DNA of 64,000 bases. It comes from Volvox africanus (taxonomy: Eukaryota; Chlorophyta; Chlorophyceae; Chlamydomonadales; Volvocaceae). Position numbers and translations under genes: made by a program. The DNA is taken from the NCBI GenBank assembly GCA_030268105.1, contig BSDZ01000094.1, positions 5,056,501-5,120,500 on the forward strand, written 5' to 3'. Below, in pieces: positions 54,310 to 64,000 of this stretch (its first letter is position 1; every line of letters begins with the position of its first letter). The notes below the pieces were generated by a model. The model made no database searches, was not told where the DNA came from, and saw only the letters and a list, made by a program, of their open reading frames with translations.

Positions 54310-55279
54310 CCGAGCTAGCGCCCCCGCGCGCCTTGCGTTGCCCGTTGCTGCGTCGCGTCACGGCAGTAGGCGTGGGGCGGGTCGCGCCGAGGTCCTGGTC
54401 GAGAGCTACAGCTTCCCCAAGCGGATCCTGCACTTGCACGGCATTTGCACGAGGGGCAGACTTGACTTCTTCCTCGCCGGCAAGAAGTCGTACCTCCGCG
54501 CCCTTAGCAAAAGCGACCAATGCGTCATACGACTTGATCTGCGCTCCAACCAAGTCAGTGGCGCACCATTTAGCCAAAAGTTTCGTTAGGCCTCGCCTAA
54601 ACCAAAAGACACGCTCAGATTCGGTGAGGTCAGCAATGGGAGTCACAAGTGCTTCGAAGCGTGACTGGTACGCAGGTACATTTTCATCCCGACGCATGTG
54701 GTAGCTACCGGCTGCCAAAACGTTACGAGCTTCCACATCGCGTGCTTGAACCTCAGTAGCGAATCGTGCGAGCAAAGCGGCGACCAACTCGTCAAAAGTA
54801 TAGCTGCCCCGGGCGTTGGTCCAATTGCGATACCAGTCCTTCGCTGCGCCCTCGAGGGTGTTACCAACGAATAGACACCTGATACCGTCATTATCGCCAC
54901 CATGAACAGCTTGGAGGTACTTTTTAGCGTCACGCACGTACGCACGAGTTGCATCGGCTATGCTATGCCCTGGTGTTTTGTCGGTCAGCGAAATATTGAG
55001 CCTAGGAACGGGAATCGACAATCTCATCACCTCAGGGATGTCATCATGCCCTCGAGCTTGAGGTAATGGCAGAACCCTTGGTCCAGCAGTGTTGTCCATA
55101 TTCGTGTTCACTGCTGAATGCGGCACAATTAAGTGAGCAGGGGTCTGAAGGAAAAGGGGCTCTTGAGTGGCTCGCGCGCCAACAGTCTCAAGACCTCTAT
55201 CCGGCGCTCTAGCAGCTACAACGAAATCGGGTTGGCTAGCTAGGCTAGTATGCGGCGTATCGTCGTGTTCCGCGGACAT
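54212..55279 (-). CDS. gag: Truncated gag, element G
   Basis: 355 residues from the ATG at 55279 ([16 protein letters not shown]), collinear with gag of A through the capsid region and basic region ([14 protein letters not shown]), then RDF and a stop. About 90 residues including the zinc knuckle are missing. Gag overlaps the pol frame for roughly 98 bases in a different frame. The leader exons seen in A are also present upstream. Confidence 0.88.
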   Translation of the reverse strand: MSAEHDDTPHTSLASQPDFVVAARAPDRGLETVGARATQEPLFLQTPAHLIVPHSAVNTNMDNTAGPRVLPLPQARGHDDIPEVMRLSIPVPRLNISLTDKTPGHSIADATRAYVRDAKKYLQAVHGGDNDGIRCLFVGNTLEGAAKDWYRNWTNARGSYTFDELVAALLARFATEVQARDVEARNVLAAGSYHMRRDENVPAYQSRFEALVTPIADLTESERVFWFRRGLTKLLAKWCATDLVGAQIKSYDALVAFAKGAEVRLLAGEEEVKSAPRANAVQVQDPLGEAVALDQDLGATRPTPTAVTRRSNGQRKARGGASSGVRGTGGAGPSSDPARNRKRGGAPSSAAARDF

Positions 55280-55745
55280 GGAGCACGAAACGATACCCTA
55301 GGTTTGCGTAATAGAAGCCGACTTCTATCGCAAAGGCAAGAGTACAAAACAGTTCGGTGAGCCTACCGACAGTACTCTTGAGAAGATTCAGTAAACTCAG
55401 CAAGTACTTGCCCAGCTGAGTCCTGATCTCCGTAGTTTGGGCAATGAGAGTCGCCAACTGCTCCGGACGAAAGCCGGTCTCAGTCGCCGCGGCAAGCAAT
55501 GCCGGTGCACTGAGATTACCTGCGACTCAGAGCATACACTTACACAACAAGTGCAGCAATCTAAGCAAAAGCAATTAAACAATTACAAACCGGAAGCGGC
55601 GGCGTCCAAAACGGCGCGGCCTAAGTCTTCGGCAAAAGTATCTAGCGGTCCTCGTGGTTCGTCGCTGGAACTCGCCATAGAAAGAACCTACTTCCGATTA
55701 GACAAAGAGAGACAGTTAGGCAACGAACCTGTCTCGATACCAAAT
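55280..55745 (-). other. Leader and primer-binding site of element G
   Basis: Homologous to 2226-2691 of A: primer site next to the LTR, short ATG ORF and ATG-less open frame with the same donor and acceptor words. No other gene is visible. Confidence 0.75.
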
Positions 55746-56569
55746 TGTTGTACCTCTCGTTCACGTTTGCTCATAAGTATCTGCACGTCTGGAGACTATC
55801 GACACCGATGCGCGAGCACTTGCAAGTACAGCAAGGCAAGCGAGAGCAAACAGAGACAGCGGAAGACTTCAAGACGAAGAGAGATATAACTTACGGTCTT
55901 ACAGATCGGAATGATGCAATGGACGAAATCGCCGTCAGCGCCGGAAGCAAGCAATCATCACGCGGCGGTGATTAGCGACGTTCAGGCTTAGCTCGGGCTA
56001 AGTAGAATATCGTATAGCAATAGTAATGTAGAACACACAAGTGTTCTCCGGTATCGAATGTCTTGTCTAGCTTAGCCGTCCTCGCATCTGTTATACTCGC
56101 AGCATTGCAATGCCGTACGATTCACATTAGGAGGCCGATCCTAGATGTGACAACCCTACTGCGTATGGGCGATGTCTACTCGTAACAACGTATAAGCCTT
56201 TCCGGCATTCGCATGATGCAAGGGTCCGGATAACGATATCCGGTTGCAGGGCATGTATCGCGACGAAGGCGGCGCTCTCAACGTGTGCTTAAATGAAGTA
56301 ATATTATATCAGATAATATTACTTATTGTTTCGTAGCACGAGCATAATGCGCACTTCCATGCTTCGGGCTTTCATGCATGCTAGGCGGATTTGCCATGAT
56401 GCGATGTCGCGATGGATAATGACAACATGCCAAATGCATATATAAATGTACACGAATACATTTATATCATGCAGATTCATTCATATGCAATGCGTTCATC
56501 ACAAAAGCACTTCGCCTCGTAGGATCGCGTCGACCTACGCGTCGGCGGGAAATGAACCGTAGCACAACA
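55746..56569 (-). repeat. 5' LTR of element G (LTR1)
   Basis: An 824-bp reversed LTR1, followed by GACTG (56570-56574) and then the 3' end of J's pol (CAGGGGTCATTGGG). Confidence 0.92.
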
Positions 56570-56580
56570 GACTGCAGGGG

Positions 56581-59500
56581 TCATTGGGCTTGCGTGGCAC
56601 GTTTGCGGGCTTCTTCAAGCAGAGGCTTCATGTCCTGCGCGAAGTTGCGTGCCAGTTCCCACGAGTTGTGCTCGCTGGTATACCCTGTCCACTTGACCAA
56701 GTACTCGTGTACTGTCCACTTACGTCGGTGTCGGCCCACGCGATGCGCGCGATTATCTAACACCCGCTCCACATCGTAAAACTTCTGTTTACCAGTGATC
56801 CAGGTCTCGGGAACTGGTTCGATCGCTGCGGAGGCGTTAGCAGGCTCAGGGACGGGTTCCGTACCACAATAAGGACGGACAAGCGATACGTGAAACGTGG
56901 GGTGAATGGTCATATCAGCGGGCAATGCGAGTTCAACAGCCACATTCCCGACCATGCACACGACAGGATACGGACCAATCCAGCGGGGTAAAAGTTTTCG
57001 GGATCCATTGGCCAAGGTACGCAAGTTCTTGGTGCTTAGCAACACGAGTTGCCCTTCCGAAAACGTTACATCCTGCTTGGATTTGTTGTAGTACTCCGTC
57101 GTTCGTTGCTGCACCGCGTCCAAACACGCCTTCGTGTCTGTGATACGGGACATAAAAGACTTTGCAAAGATCTTAGCAGCAGGCACGTTCACTTCCAACT
57201 CATGCCACACGGGTAACGCGGGATGAAACCCGTAGTTGAGAAAGAACGGACTTTTGCCTGTAGAGCGGTTAACAGCATTGTTAAGCGCGAATTCTGCCGC
57301 AGTCAAATACGTATCCCAAACGAGGGGTGTGCGACCAACATAATTGCGCAACATATTACCCAACGTGCGGTTTGTGCGTTCGGTTTGACCATCAGTCTGC
57401 GGGTGGTACGCCGTGCTCAGGTTGACTCTCATGCCAACTAGCTTGCAGAGCACTACCCAAAATTTAGAGCTGAACTGCCCACCGCGGTCTGAGATCAAGT
57501 TTTTGGGAACATCATGTAACCGAACCACATTGTTGAAAAACAATCGTGCCGTTTGTTCAGCTGTGCAGGACGATGTGCATGGTGCTAGGTGGGCCATCTT
57601 GGTCAGACGATCGACCATCACAAACACCGCATCATATCCCCCCTCAGTTTTGAGCAGCGCGACTACGAAGTCCACGACGGGCGCTGCTAAAATTGCAGCG
57701 TGTAGCGACAGATGTCGACTGAGAGCATCGGCAATATTCAGTTTACCAGCAATGTACTCCCAGGTGCAGTCGAACCTAGTTAGGTATTCCATCCACCTAG
57801 CCTGACGGCGGTTCAACATCGGAACGCTTTGCAAAAACGTTAGGGGCTTGTGGTCAGTCTTTAAAGTAAACGGGCGTCCCTCGAGGTAACAGCGCCATTC
57901 CTTTAAAGCATGCAGCACTGCCAGAAGCTCCTGTTCCCCGGTGGTATAGCGAATCTCCGCACCCAAAAACTTCTTACTCGTGAAGGCGATCGGTCGCCCT
58001 TCCTGTAACAATACAGCGCCGCTTCCAAACACTGAGGCATCAGACACTACCTCAACACGAAACGGCAACGAGTAGTCAGGGAATGCGAGGGTGACATCTT
58101 CGACAACGGTTCGCTTCAGCTCTTCAAATGCCCGCTGGCATTGTGACGTCCATGACTCTAGCGAAACGAAAACGCCTTTGCGAGTTAAGTTAGTAAGTGG
58201 GGCCGCAATGATGGAATATTTTTCTATGAACTTTCGGAAATAATTGGTCAAGCCAAGGAACTTACGCAGCTCCGTGAGGTTCTGAGGCGCGGGCCAATCG
58301 CGAACCACGGTGACCTTCCACGGGTCCATCTTCACACCGGTGGCCGACACAATGTGGCCCAAATATTCCACCTGAGGCTGCGCCCAAAAGCATTTGGCGC
58401 GTTTAGCAAACAATTGCTCCCGCCTCATCACATCGAGCACGAGCCGAAGATGCTCCAAGTGCTCCTCGCGCGTCTTAGAATAAACCAAGATGTCATCCAG
58501 GTAGCAAACAACGAACCTGTCGATAAACGGCCTAAACATGCGGTCCATAACCGCCTGAAACGTCGCAGGGGCATTCGTCAACCCAAACGATAGGACCGTA
58601 TACTCGAAGTGACCGAAGGGCGTCCGAAAAGCGGTTTTCGGGATATCAGAGGCAGCGATGCGGATCTGATTATAGCCCTGTTGTAAGTCAATCGAGGAAA
58701 AATAAGCCAAACCCTTCAGCTTATCCAACAGGTCGTCAATGGGTGGCAAAGGGTAGCGATTTTTTACCGTACTCACATTTAACCCCCGGTAATCGATGCA
58801 CATGCGCAAGGTCCCATCCTTCTTACCGACAAACAAAATCGGTGCAGAGTACGGGGATGTGCTGGGGCGTATCATACCCTTCGCGAGCAAATCCGTCACC
58901 TGGCGCTTCACCTCGTCCAGCTCCAATGGACTCAACCTGTACATTGGCCGGGCCGTAGGCTGCACTCCAGGCATAAGAGGGATTGTGTGATCAACAGGGC
59001 GCATAGGTGGTAGGCCAGGGATATCTTTAAAGACGTCCTCATACTGCGACAGTAGGGCCTCAACCTCAGGATCCACAGAAGTCTGCGCGGTGGTGGTACT
59101 GCAGCCCAGCCGTGGCCTCAAAAGCAGCCCGTGGGCACCCTTCCGTAACAAACGGACGGCCTCCTTACGGCCTCCTTACGCCCGACTAGCTCTGGTTCGA
59201 TTCGCGCGGCCATTGCGGTCACAGTGAAATTAACCATAGGCACCGCCTCAGTTTCGCCCTCCTTTGGTGTGACATGTTCGAACGACAGGAAAGGTACCTT
59301 AATCGACAGAGTACCCTTGCACATATGCAGGGTTGCGGTCTCCATGTCGATGCACGCGCGGTACTGCCGTAATGTCGAAGACCCCATTATGTACGGTGCA
59401 GTCTCTGCTAAGCCCTGCAGCACGTACGGCCGGGTCACAACACGCAAAGGGCCTATCGATAGGCTAAGGGTAATCCTGCCCACGATGGGATGCTTACCCC

Positions 59501-60236
59501 CGTCAGCAAGGGTAACCTGTGGACAATCAGACGACTCTGGGGACAACCCCAGCGCGTTCACCTCTGCGACAGAGATGAAGTCGTCGCTGGCACCAGTGTC
59601 AACAAGTGCCTTCAGAGTACGGCCATTCAAACCGATCTGAACCACTGGGACATGGTTATCTACGAGCGACTGCCCAGCAGATAACGTTAGTGCACTTAGG
59701 GCGGGTCCGTAACCTACGGCACCCTCATCAGGAGCTTCGTACCAAACGTCAACCGAGTAGGATGTGCCTGGCCACGGAGCCAGCGTACCCTCCCGATCCA
59801 CACCATTAAACAAAACGGTGCCTGGTTCGAACCGGTGGACACGCCACATACCCCTTAACGATGCCTCTGCCTTGCGCCGACAGAAAGCGGGGAGTAATAC
59901 ACATGCGGCGGTGCCTGGATATTGACGTCTACATCACCTGTACACGGCCAACTGTTCCGACATCTCACGCAGAGACGAGGGGATGAACAAAACCACGTGG
60001 TTTGACAGATCGATAGACGACAGGGGACGGCGTGGTGTAAACAGATTACACAGCGGATCGAAGCAGAGAAGTCCCGTGCGTCCGTCAAGCGTGATGCGTC
60101 GTGCAATGACTCGCTCGATGTGTCCAAGTACGCAAGGCAACAATGCCTTCACGGCTGGCCGTAAGGATGACCACCGACCACGTGTTAGTTCAGAAATCCC
60201 GGGTGGTGCCCCCTCCGCAGGAACCCGGGCAAACCC
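56581..60236 (-). pseudogene. pol: Pol pseudogene, element J
   Basis: Minus-strand pol ending at the stop 56581-56583, with protease ([12 protein letters not shown]), RT ([12 protein letters not shown]), RNase H, integrase core and chromodomain. The join [16 protein letters not shown] near 57676 marks an in-frame deletion of about 425 bases that removed the linker and the H2C2 zinc-binding segment up to the first catalytic Asp. The 11-bp duplication near 59156-59178 breaks the frame before the RT, as in C. The other integrase motifs ([21 protein letters not shown]) remain. Confidence 0.9.
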
Positions 60237-61472
60237 CTATTTCGGCTGAGGTACAAACGGCGGCAGCAACGGGCAATCCTTCGTAGGATGGCTCTCCGCG
60301 CACCGTAGACAAAAATTGGCCGCTTTCCGACGCTCGAACTCGGAACGATTGCAATTCCATTTTGACATCAACGAGTCATCCGTGCGAGTCCGTTTTGCAT
60401 TGGGGTCAGAGCGCTGTGCGGCTGCCGTCGACGGCGCGCCCCCACGCTTCCTGCTCTTAGCTGGGTCCGAGCTCGGACCTGCTCCTCCTGACCCGTGGAC
60501 ACCTGAGCTAGCAACCCCGCACGCCTGGCGTTGCCGGTTGCTGCGTCGAGCCGTGGCGGTAGGCGCAGGGCGGGTCGCTCCGAGTTCCTGGTTGAGAGCT
60601 ACAGCTTCCCCAAGCGGATCCTGCACGTGCACAGCATTTGCACGAGGGACAGACTTGACTTCTTCCTCACCGGCAAGGAGTCGTATCTCCGTACCCTTAG
60701 CAAAAGTGACCAAGGCATCATACGACTTGATCGGCACCCCAGCCAAGTCAGTAGCGCACCATTTAGCCAAAAGTTTCGTCAGGCCTCGCTTAAACCAAAA
60801 GACACGCTCAGTTTCGGTGAGATCAGCAATGGGGGTCACTAGTGCTTCGAAGCGTGACTGGTACGCAGGTACGTTTTCACCCCGACGCATGTAATATGTA
60901 CCGGCCGCCAAAACCTTGCGAGCCTCCACATCACGCGCTTGCACCTCAGTAGTGAACCGTGCAAGCAGAGCAGCAATCAACTCGTCAAAAGTATAGTCGA
61001 TCCGGGCGGTGGTCCATTCGTGATACCAGCTCTTCGCTGAGCCCTCGAGGGTGTTGCCAACGAAGAGACACCTGATACCATCATTATTGCCACCATGAAC
61101 AGCCTGGAGATACTTTTTAGCGTCACGCACGTACGCACGAGTTGCATCGGCTATGCTAGGACCTGGTGTCTTTTCACCCAGCGAGATCGTAAGCCTAGGA
61201 ACGGGAATTGTCAATCTCATCACCTCAGGAATGGCAGCGTGCCCTTGCGATTGAGGTAATGGCAAGACCCGTGGCCCAGCAGTGTTGTCCATATTCGTAT
61301 TAACTGCTGAATGCGGCACAATTAAGTGGGCAGGGGTCTGAAGGACAAGGGGCTCTTGAGTGGCTCACGTGCCAACAGTCTCAAGACCTCTATCCGGAGC
61401 TCTAGCAGCCACAACAAATTCGGGTTGGCTTGCTAAGCTAGTGAGCGGCGTATCGTCGCGTTCCACAGACAT
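60237..61472 (-). pseudogene. gag: Gag pseudogene, element J
   Basis: From the ATG at 61472 to the amber stop at 60237-60239. The capsid region and zinc knuckle (CLRCAESHPTKDC) are intact. A TGA in the N-terminal part (ACGTGAGCC, near 61364) replaces CGA of A, the same lesion as in C. Downstream of it the frame is open for 360 codons. It is more diverged from A than the other gag copies (for example SQGHAAIPEVMRLTIPVPR). Confidence 0.85.
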
Positions 61473-61938
61473 GGAACACGAAGCAATACCCTAGGCTTGC
61501 GTAAAAGAAGACGACTTCTACTGCAAAAGCAAGAGTACAAAACGATTCGGTGGGCCTACCGACAGTACTCTTGAGGAGATTCAGCAAACTCAGCAAGTAC
61601 TTGCCCAGCTGAGTCCTGATCTCCGTAGTTTGGGCAATAAGAGTCGCCAACTAGTCCGGACGAAAGCCGGTCTCAGTCGTCACGGCAAGCAATGCCGGAG
61701 CACTGAGATTACCTGCGACTCAGAGCGTACACTTACACAACAAGTGCAGCAATTTAGACAAAAGCAATCAAACGATTACAAACCGGAAGCAGCGGCGTCC
61801 AAAACGGCGCGGCCTAGGTCTTCGGCGAAAGTATCTAGCGGTCCTCGTGGTTCGTCGCTGGTACTCGCCATAGAAAGAACCTACTTCCGATTTGACACAA
61901 AGAGACAGTTAGGCAACGAACCTGTCTCGATACCAATT
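61473..61938 (-). other. Leader and primer-binding site of element J
   Basis: Homologous to the leader of A with more changes; the primer site lies next to the LTR (61917-61935). No other gene is visible. Confidence 0.7.
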
Positions 61939-63029
61939 TGTTGTACCTCTCCTTCGTGTTTGCTCATAAGTATCTGCGCGTCTGAAGACTTTCGAGACTG
62001 GTGCGCGAGCACTTGCAAGTACAGCAAGGCAAGTGAGAGCAAACAAAGACAGCGGAAGACTTTAAGGCAAGAAGAGATATAACTTACAACAATGCAGACC
62101 GAAGCGATGCGATGGACGAAATCGCCGTCAGCGCCGGAAGCAAGCAATCATCACGCGGCAGTGACAAGTGAAGTTCAGGCTCGGGCTAAGTAGGATAGTG
62201 ATTAGCAATAAGAGTGTTGAACACACGAGTGTTCTCCAGTATCGGAATATCTTATCTTACTTAGCCGTCCTCGCATCTGTTATACTCGCAGCATCACGAT
62301 GCCGTATGACTCACACTAGGAGGCCGATCCTAAGTGTGACAACCCTACTGTGCATAGGTGATGTTCATGTATAACAACCGATAAGCCTTTCCGGCATTCA
62401 CATGATGCAAGGGTCCGAATAACGATATTCGGTTGCAAGGCATGTATCGCAACGAGTGTGGCACTCTCAACGTGTGCTGTAATGAAGTAATATTATATCA
62501 AATAATATTACTTATCGTTTCATAGCACGAGCATAATGCACTTCTCGATCGTTCGGGATTTCATGCATGCTAGGCGGATCAGCCATGATGCGATGTCGCG
62601 ATGTATAATGGTAACATGCCAAAACGTATATAAATATGTGTGTAGGATAGGGGGGTACATCACCTGTGGCCACTAACCTGGCAGTCCCTACCTTCCCCGG
62701 TGTTTCAGGGCACCCTAATCCAGTCTCCCATGCCGACTTCTCCGAAATCAGTGGTTTTCCACAGGGCAGGTCACTTTAATTGGGGTCGTCACCGTCCATC
62801 GTCATGGGGGCACCCTGCCCTTAACTTTAGGGTCTTTGGCCCACTCTCGTTCGGGGTAGAACCTGGAACTCCAGGGGCATATTAGTCGTGCCATAACATA
62901 TATACATGTATATATGTATATACATGTATATAAATGTATGCAAATACATTTATGTCATGCAAGTTCATTCATATGCATAAGTCATTCATGCGTTCATCAA
63001 GACAGCACTTCGCCTCGTAGCGTCGCATC
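61939..63029 (-). repeat. 5' LTR of element J, with an insertion and cut by element K
   Basis: Reversed LTR1 from TGTTGTACC (61939). It holds a foreign 300-bp segment at 62636-62935 and then continues (GTATGCAAATACATTTATG) until GCGTCGCATC, where the LTR of K starts at 63030. Confidence 0.85.
62636..62935. mobile_element. Unidentified 300-bp insertion in an LTR
   Basis: The sequence is unrelated to anything else in the window and is flanked by a 10-bp direct repeat GTATATAAAT (62626-62635 and 62926-62935). Other LTR1 copies have a single GTATATAAAT here (for example 31494-31503). The left part is GC-rich (GTGTAGGATAGGGGGGTACA, CACCTGTGGCCACTAACC). The right end is an AT-rich palindromic run (ATATACATGTATATATGTAT). 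It could be a small non-autonomous transposon or captured genomic DNA. I found no clear terminal inverted repeats. Confidence 0.6.
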
Positions 63030-64000
63030 TGTTGTACCTCTCGTTCGCGTTTGCTCATGAGTATCTGCACGTCTGGAGACTATCGACACCGATGCGCGAG
63101 CACTTGCAAGTACAGCAAGGCAAGCGAGAGCAAACAGAGACAGCGGAAGACTTCAAGACGAAGAGAGATATAACTTACGGTCTTACAGGTCGGAATGATG
63201 CAATGGACGAAATCGCCGTCAGCGCCGGAAGCAAGCAATCATCACGCGGCGGTGATTAGCGAAGTTCAGGCTTAGCTCGGGCTAAGTAGAATAGTGTATA
63301 GAAATAGTAATATAGAACACACAAGTGTTCTCCGGTATCGAATGTCTTATCTAGCTTAGCCGTCCTCACATCTGTTATACTCGCAGCATCACAATGCCGT
63401 ACGATTCACATTAGGAGGCCGATCCTAGATGTGACAACCCTACTGCGTCTAGGCGATGTCTACGCATAACAACGTATAAGCCTTTCCGGCATTTGCATGA
63501 TGCAAGGGTCCGGATAACGATATCCGGTTGCAGGGCATGTATCGCGACGAAGGCGGCGCTCTCAACGTGTGCTTAAATGAAGTAATATTATATCAGATAA
63601 TATTACTTATCGTTTCGTAGCACGAGCATAATGCGCACTTCAATGATTCGGTCATTCATGCATGCTAGGCGGATTTGCCATGATGCGATGTCGCGATGGA
63701 TAATGACAACATGCCAAATGCATATATAAATGTACACGAATACATTTATATCATGCAGATTCATTCATATGCAATGCGTTCATCACAAAAGCACTTCGCC
63801 TCGTAGAATCGCGTCGACCTACGTGTCGGCGGGAAATGAACCGTAGCACAACAATTATCCCCCCTCCCGTATGCAGCGTCCTCGCTGCATCATACAGCAT
63901 CGACTGCAGGGGTCATTGGGCTTGCGTGGCACGTTTGCGGGCTTCTTCGAGCAGGGGTTTCATGTCCTGTGAGAAGTTGCGTGCCGGTTCCCATGAGTTG
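63030..64000 (-). mobile_element. Element K: 3' LTR and pol 3' end, running off the window
   Basis: An 824-bp reversed LTR1 (63030-63853), a polypurine tract, and from the stop codon at 63913-63915 the last 29 or so codons of a pol like that of A and G, cut by the window edge. Its target duplication cannot be checked here. Confidence 0.85.
63913..64000 (-). CDS. pol: Partial pol C-terminus, element K
   Basis: Minus-strand codons for the end of the chromodomain region ([20 protein letters not shown], then arginine-rich tail ending TQAQ), the same as in G. The rest lies beyond the window. Confidence 0.8.
   Translation of the reverse strand, partial: NSWEPARNFSQDMKPLLEEARKRATQAQ

Larger units (their letters stand above)
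49314..56569 (-). mobile_element. Element G: recent gypsy element with a deletion at the gag-pol junction
   Basis: A minus-strand element with 824-bp LTRs (49314-50137 and 55746-56569) and a perfect target duplication GACTG (49309-49313 and 56570-56574). By eye the LTRs differ at about four or five positions. Pol is open throughout, but a deletion removed the gag zinc knuckle, the amber codon and the start of pol. It may depend on other copies for packaging. Confidence 0.92.
48428..63029 (-). mobile_element. Element J: gypsy element interrupted by G and truncated by K
   Basis: A minus-strand element: 3' LTR 48428-49260, polypurine tract, insertion of G at 49314-56569, pol, gag, leader and a 5' LTR (61939-63029) that itself contains a 300-bp insertion and is cut by element K at 63030. 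It shares an 11-bp frame-breaking duplication and a gag stop with element C, and has an in-frame deletion in integrase. It is inactive. Confidence 0.85.

Noticed and set aside
1..64000. tRNA, rRNA or host protein genes
   Set aside because: No tRNA cloverleaf, rRNA-like stretch or non-element protein family was recognisable. The tRNA-like words are the primer-binding sites.

Overview
This window is repetitive eukaryotic nuclear DNA: a nest of LTR retrotransposons inserted into each other and into an older LINE-type (non-LTR) element. I see no convincing host gene, rRNA, tRNA or CRISPR array. Evidence for a eukaryote: Ty3/gypsy elements with a C-terminal chromodomain (chromovirus type), 5-bp target-site duplications, predicted spliceosomal-type introns in the gag leader, primer sites matching an initiator tRNA with an A1:U72 end pair, and a short interstitial tract of CCCTAAAA/CCCTAAA telomere-type repeats (the plant and green-algal kind). 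An alga or other protist is plausible, but the window does not fix the taxon.

Layout. 1-1282: remnant of a minus-strand gypsy element with a diverged LTR (LTR2). 1283-1400, 8874-9013 and 16115-26083: pieces of one older sequence carrying a LINE, split by two insertions. These are element A (1401-8873, plus strand, complete, TSD TTGCG, LTRs nearly identical) and element B (9014-16114, minus strand, TSD CGTGC, decayed and rearranged). The LINE encodes, in order, a multi-pass membrane protein, a long protein beginning with a Josephin-type cysteine protease followed by an AP endonuclease and a reverse transcriptase, a possible chromo-like segment, an RNase H and a zinc knuckle. It has a few stops and frame breaks and is cut at 26083 by LTR sequence. 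26084-30172: LTR fragments, an LTR2 with a solo LTR2 inserted in it (TSD CCTAT), and a broken gypsy pol (element E). 30173-30216: telomere-type repeats joining two broken elements. 30218-48127: remnants of element H, with tandemly repeated LTR plus chromodomain-stub units, element C (31935-40308) and the intact, distinct element F (40376-47192, TSD ACAAG). 48428-63029: element J, interrupted by element G (49314-56569, TSD GACTG). 63030-64000: the start of element K, running off the window.

How the genes work. In elements A and F, gag and pol share one reading frame and are separated only by a UAG codon, with the frame open on both sides and no nearby ATG for pol. Pol is therefore probably made by amber readthrough. 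Pol carries protease, RT, RNase H, H2C2 zinc-binding, DDE integrase and chromodomain in that order. Gag probably begins with upstream exons, since an ATG-containing exon and an ATG-less open frame become continuous after removing short GT-AG introns. A and F look potentially autonomous. G has an intact pol but has lost the gag zinc knuckle and the amber junction. B, C, E, H and J are dead, mostly through CGA-to-TGA stops, small indels and rearrangements.

The most unusual item is the LINE whose main protein starts with a Josephin-like deubiquitinase domain with Gln, Cys, His and Asp at the expected spacing, preceded by an open frame for a seven-segment hydrophobic protein.
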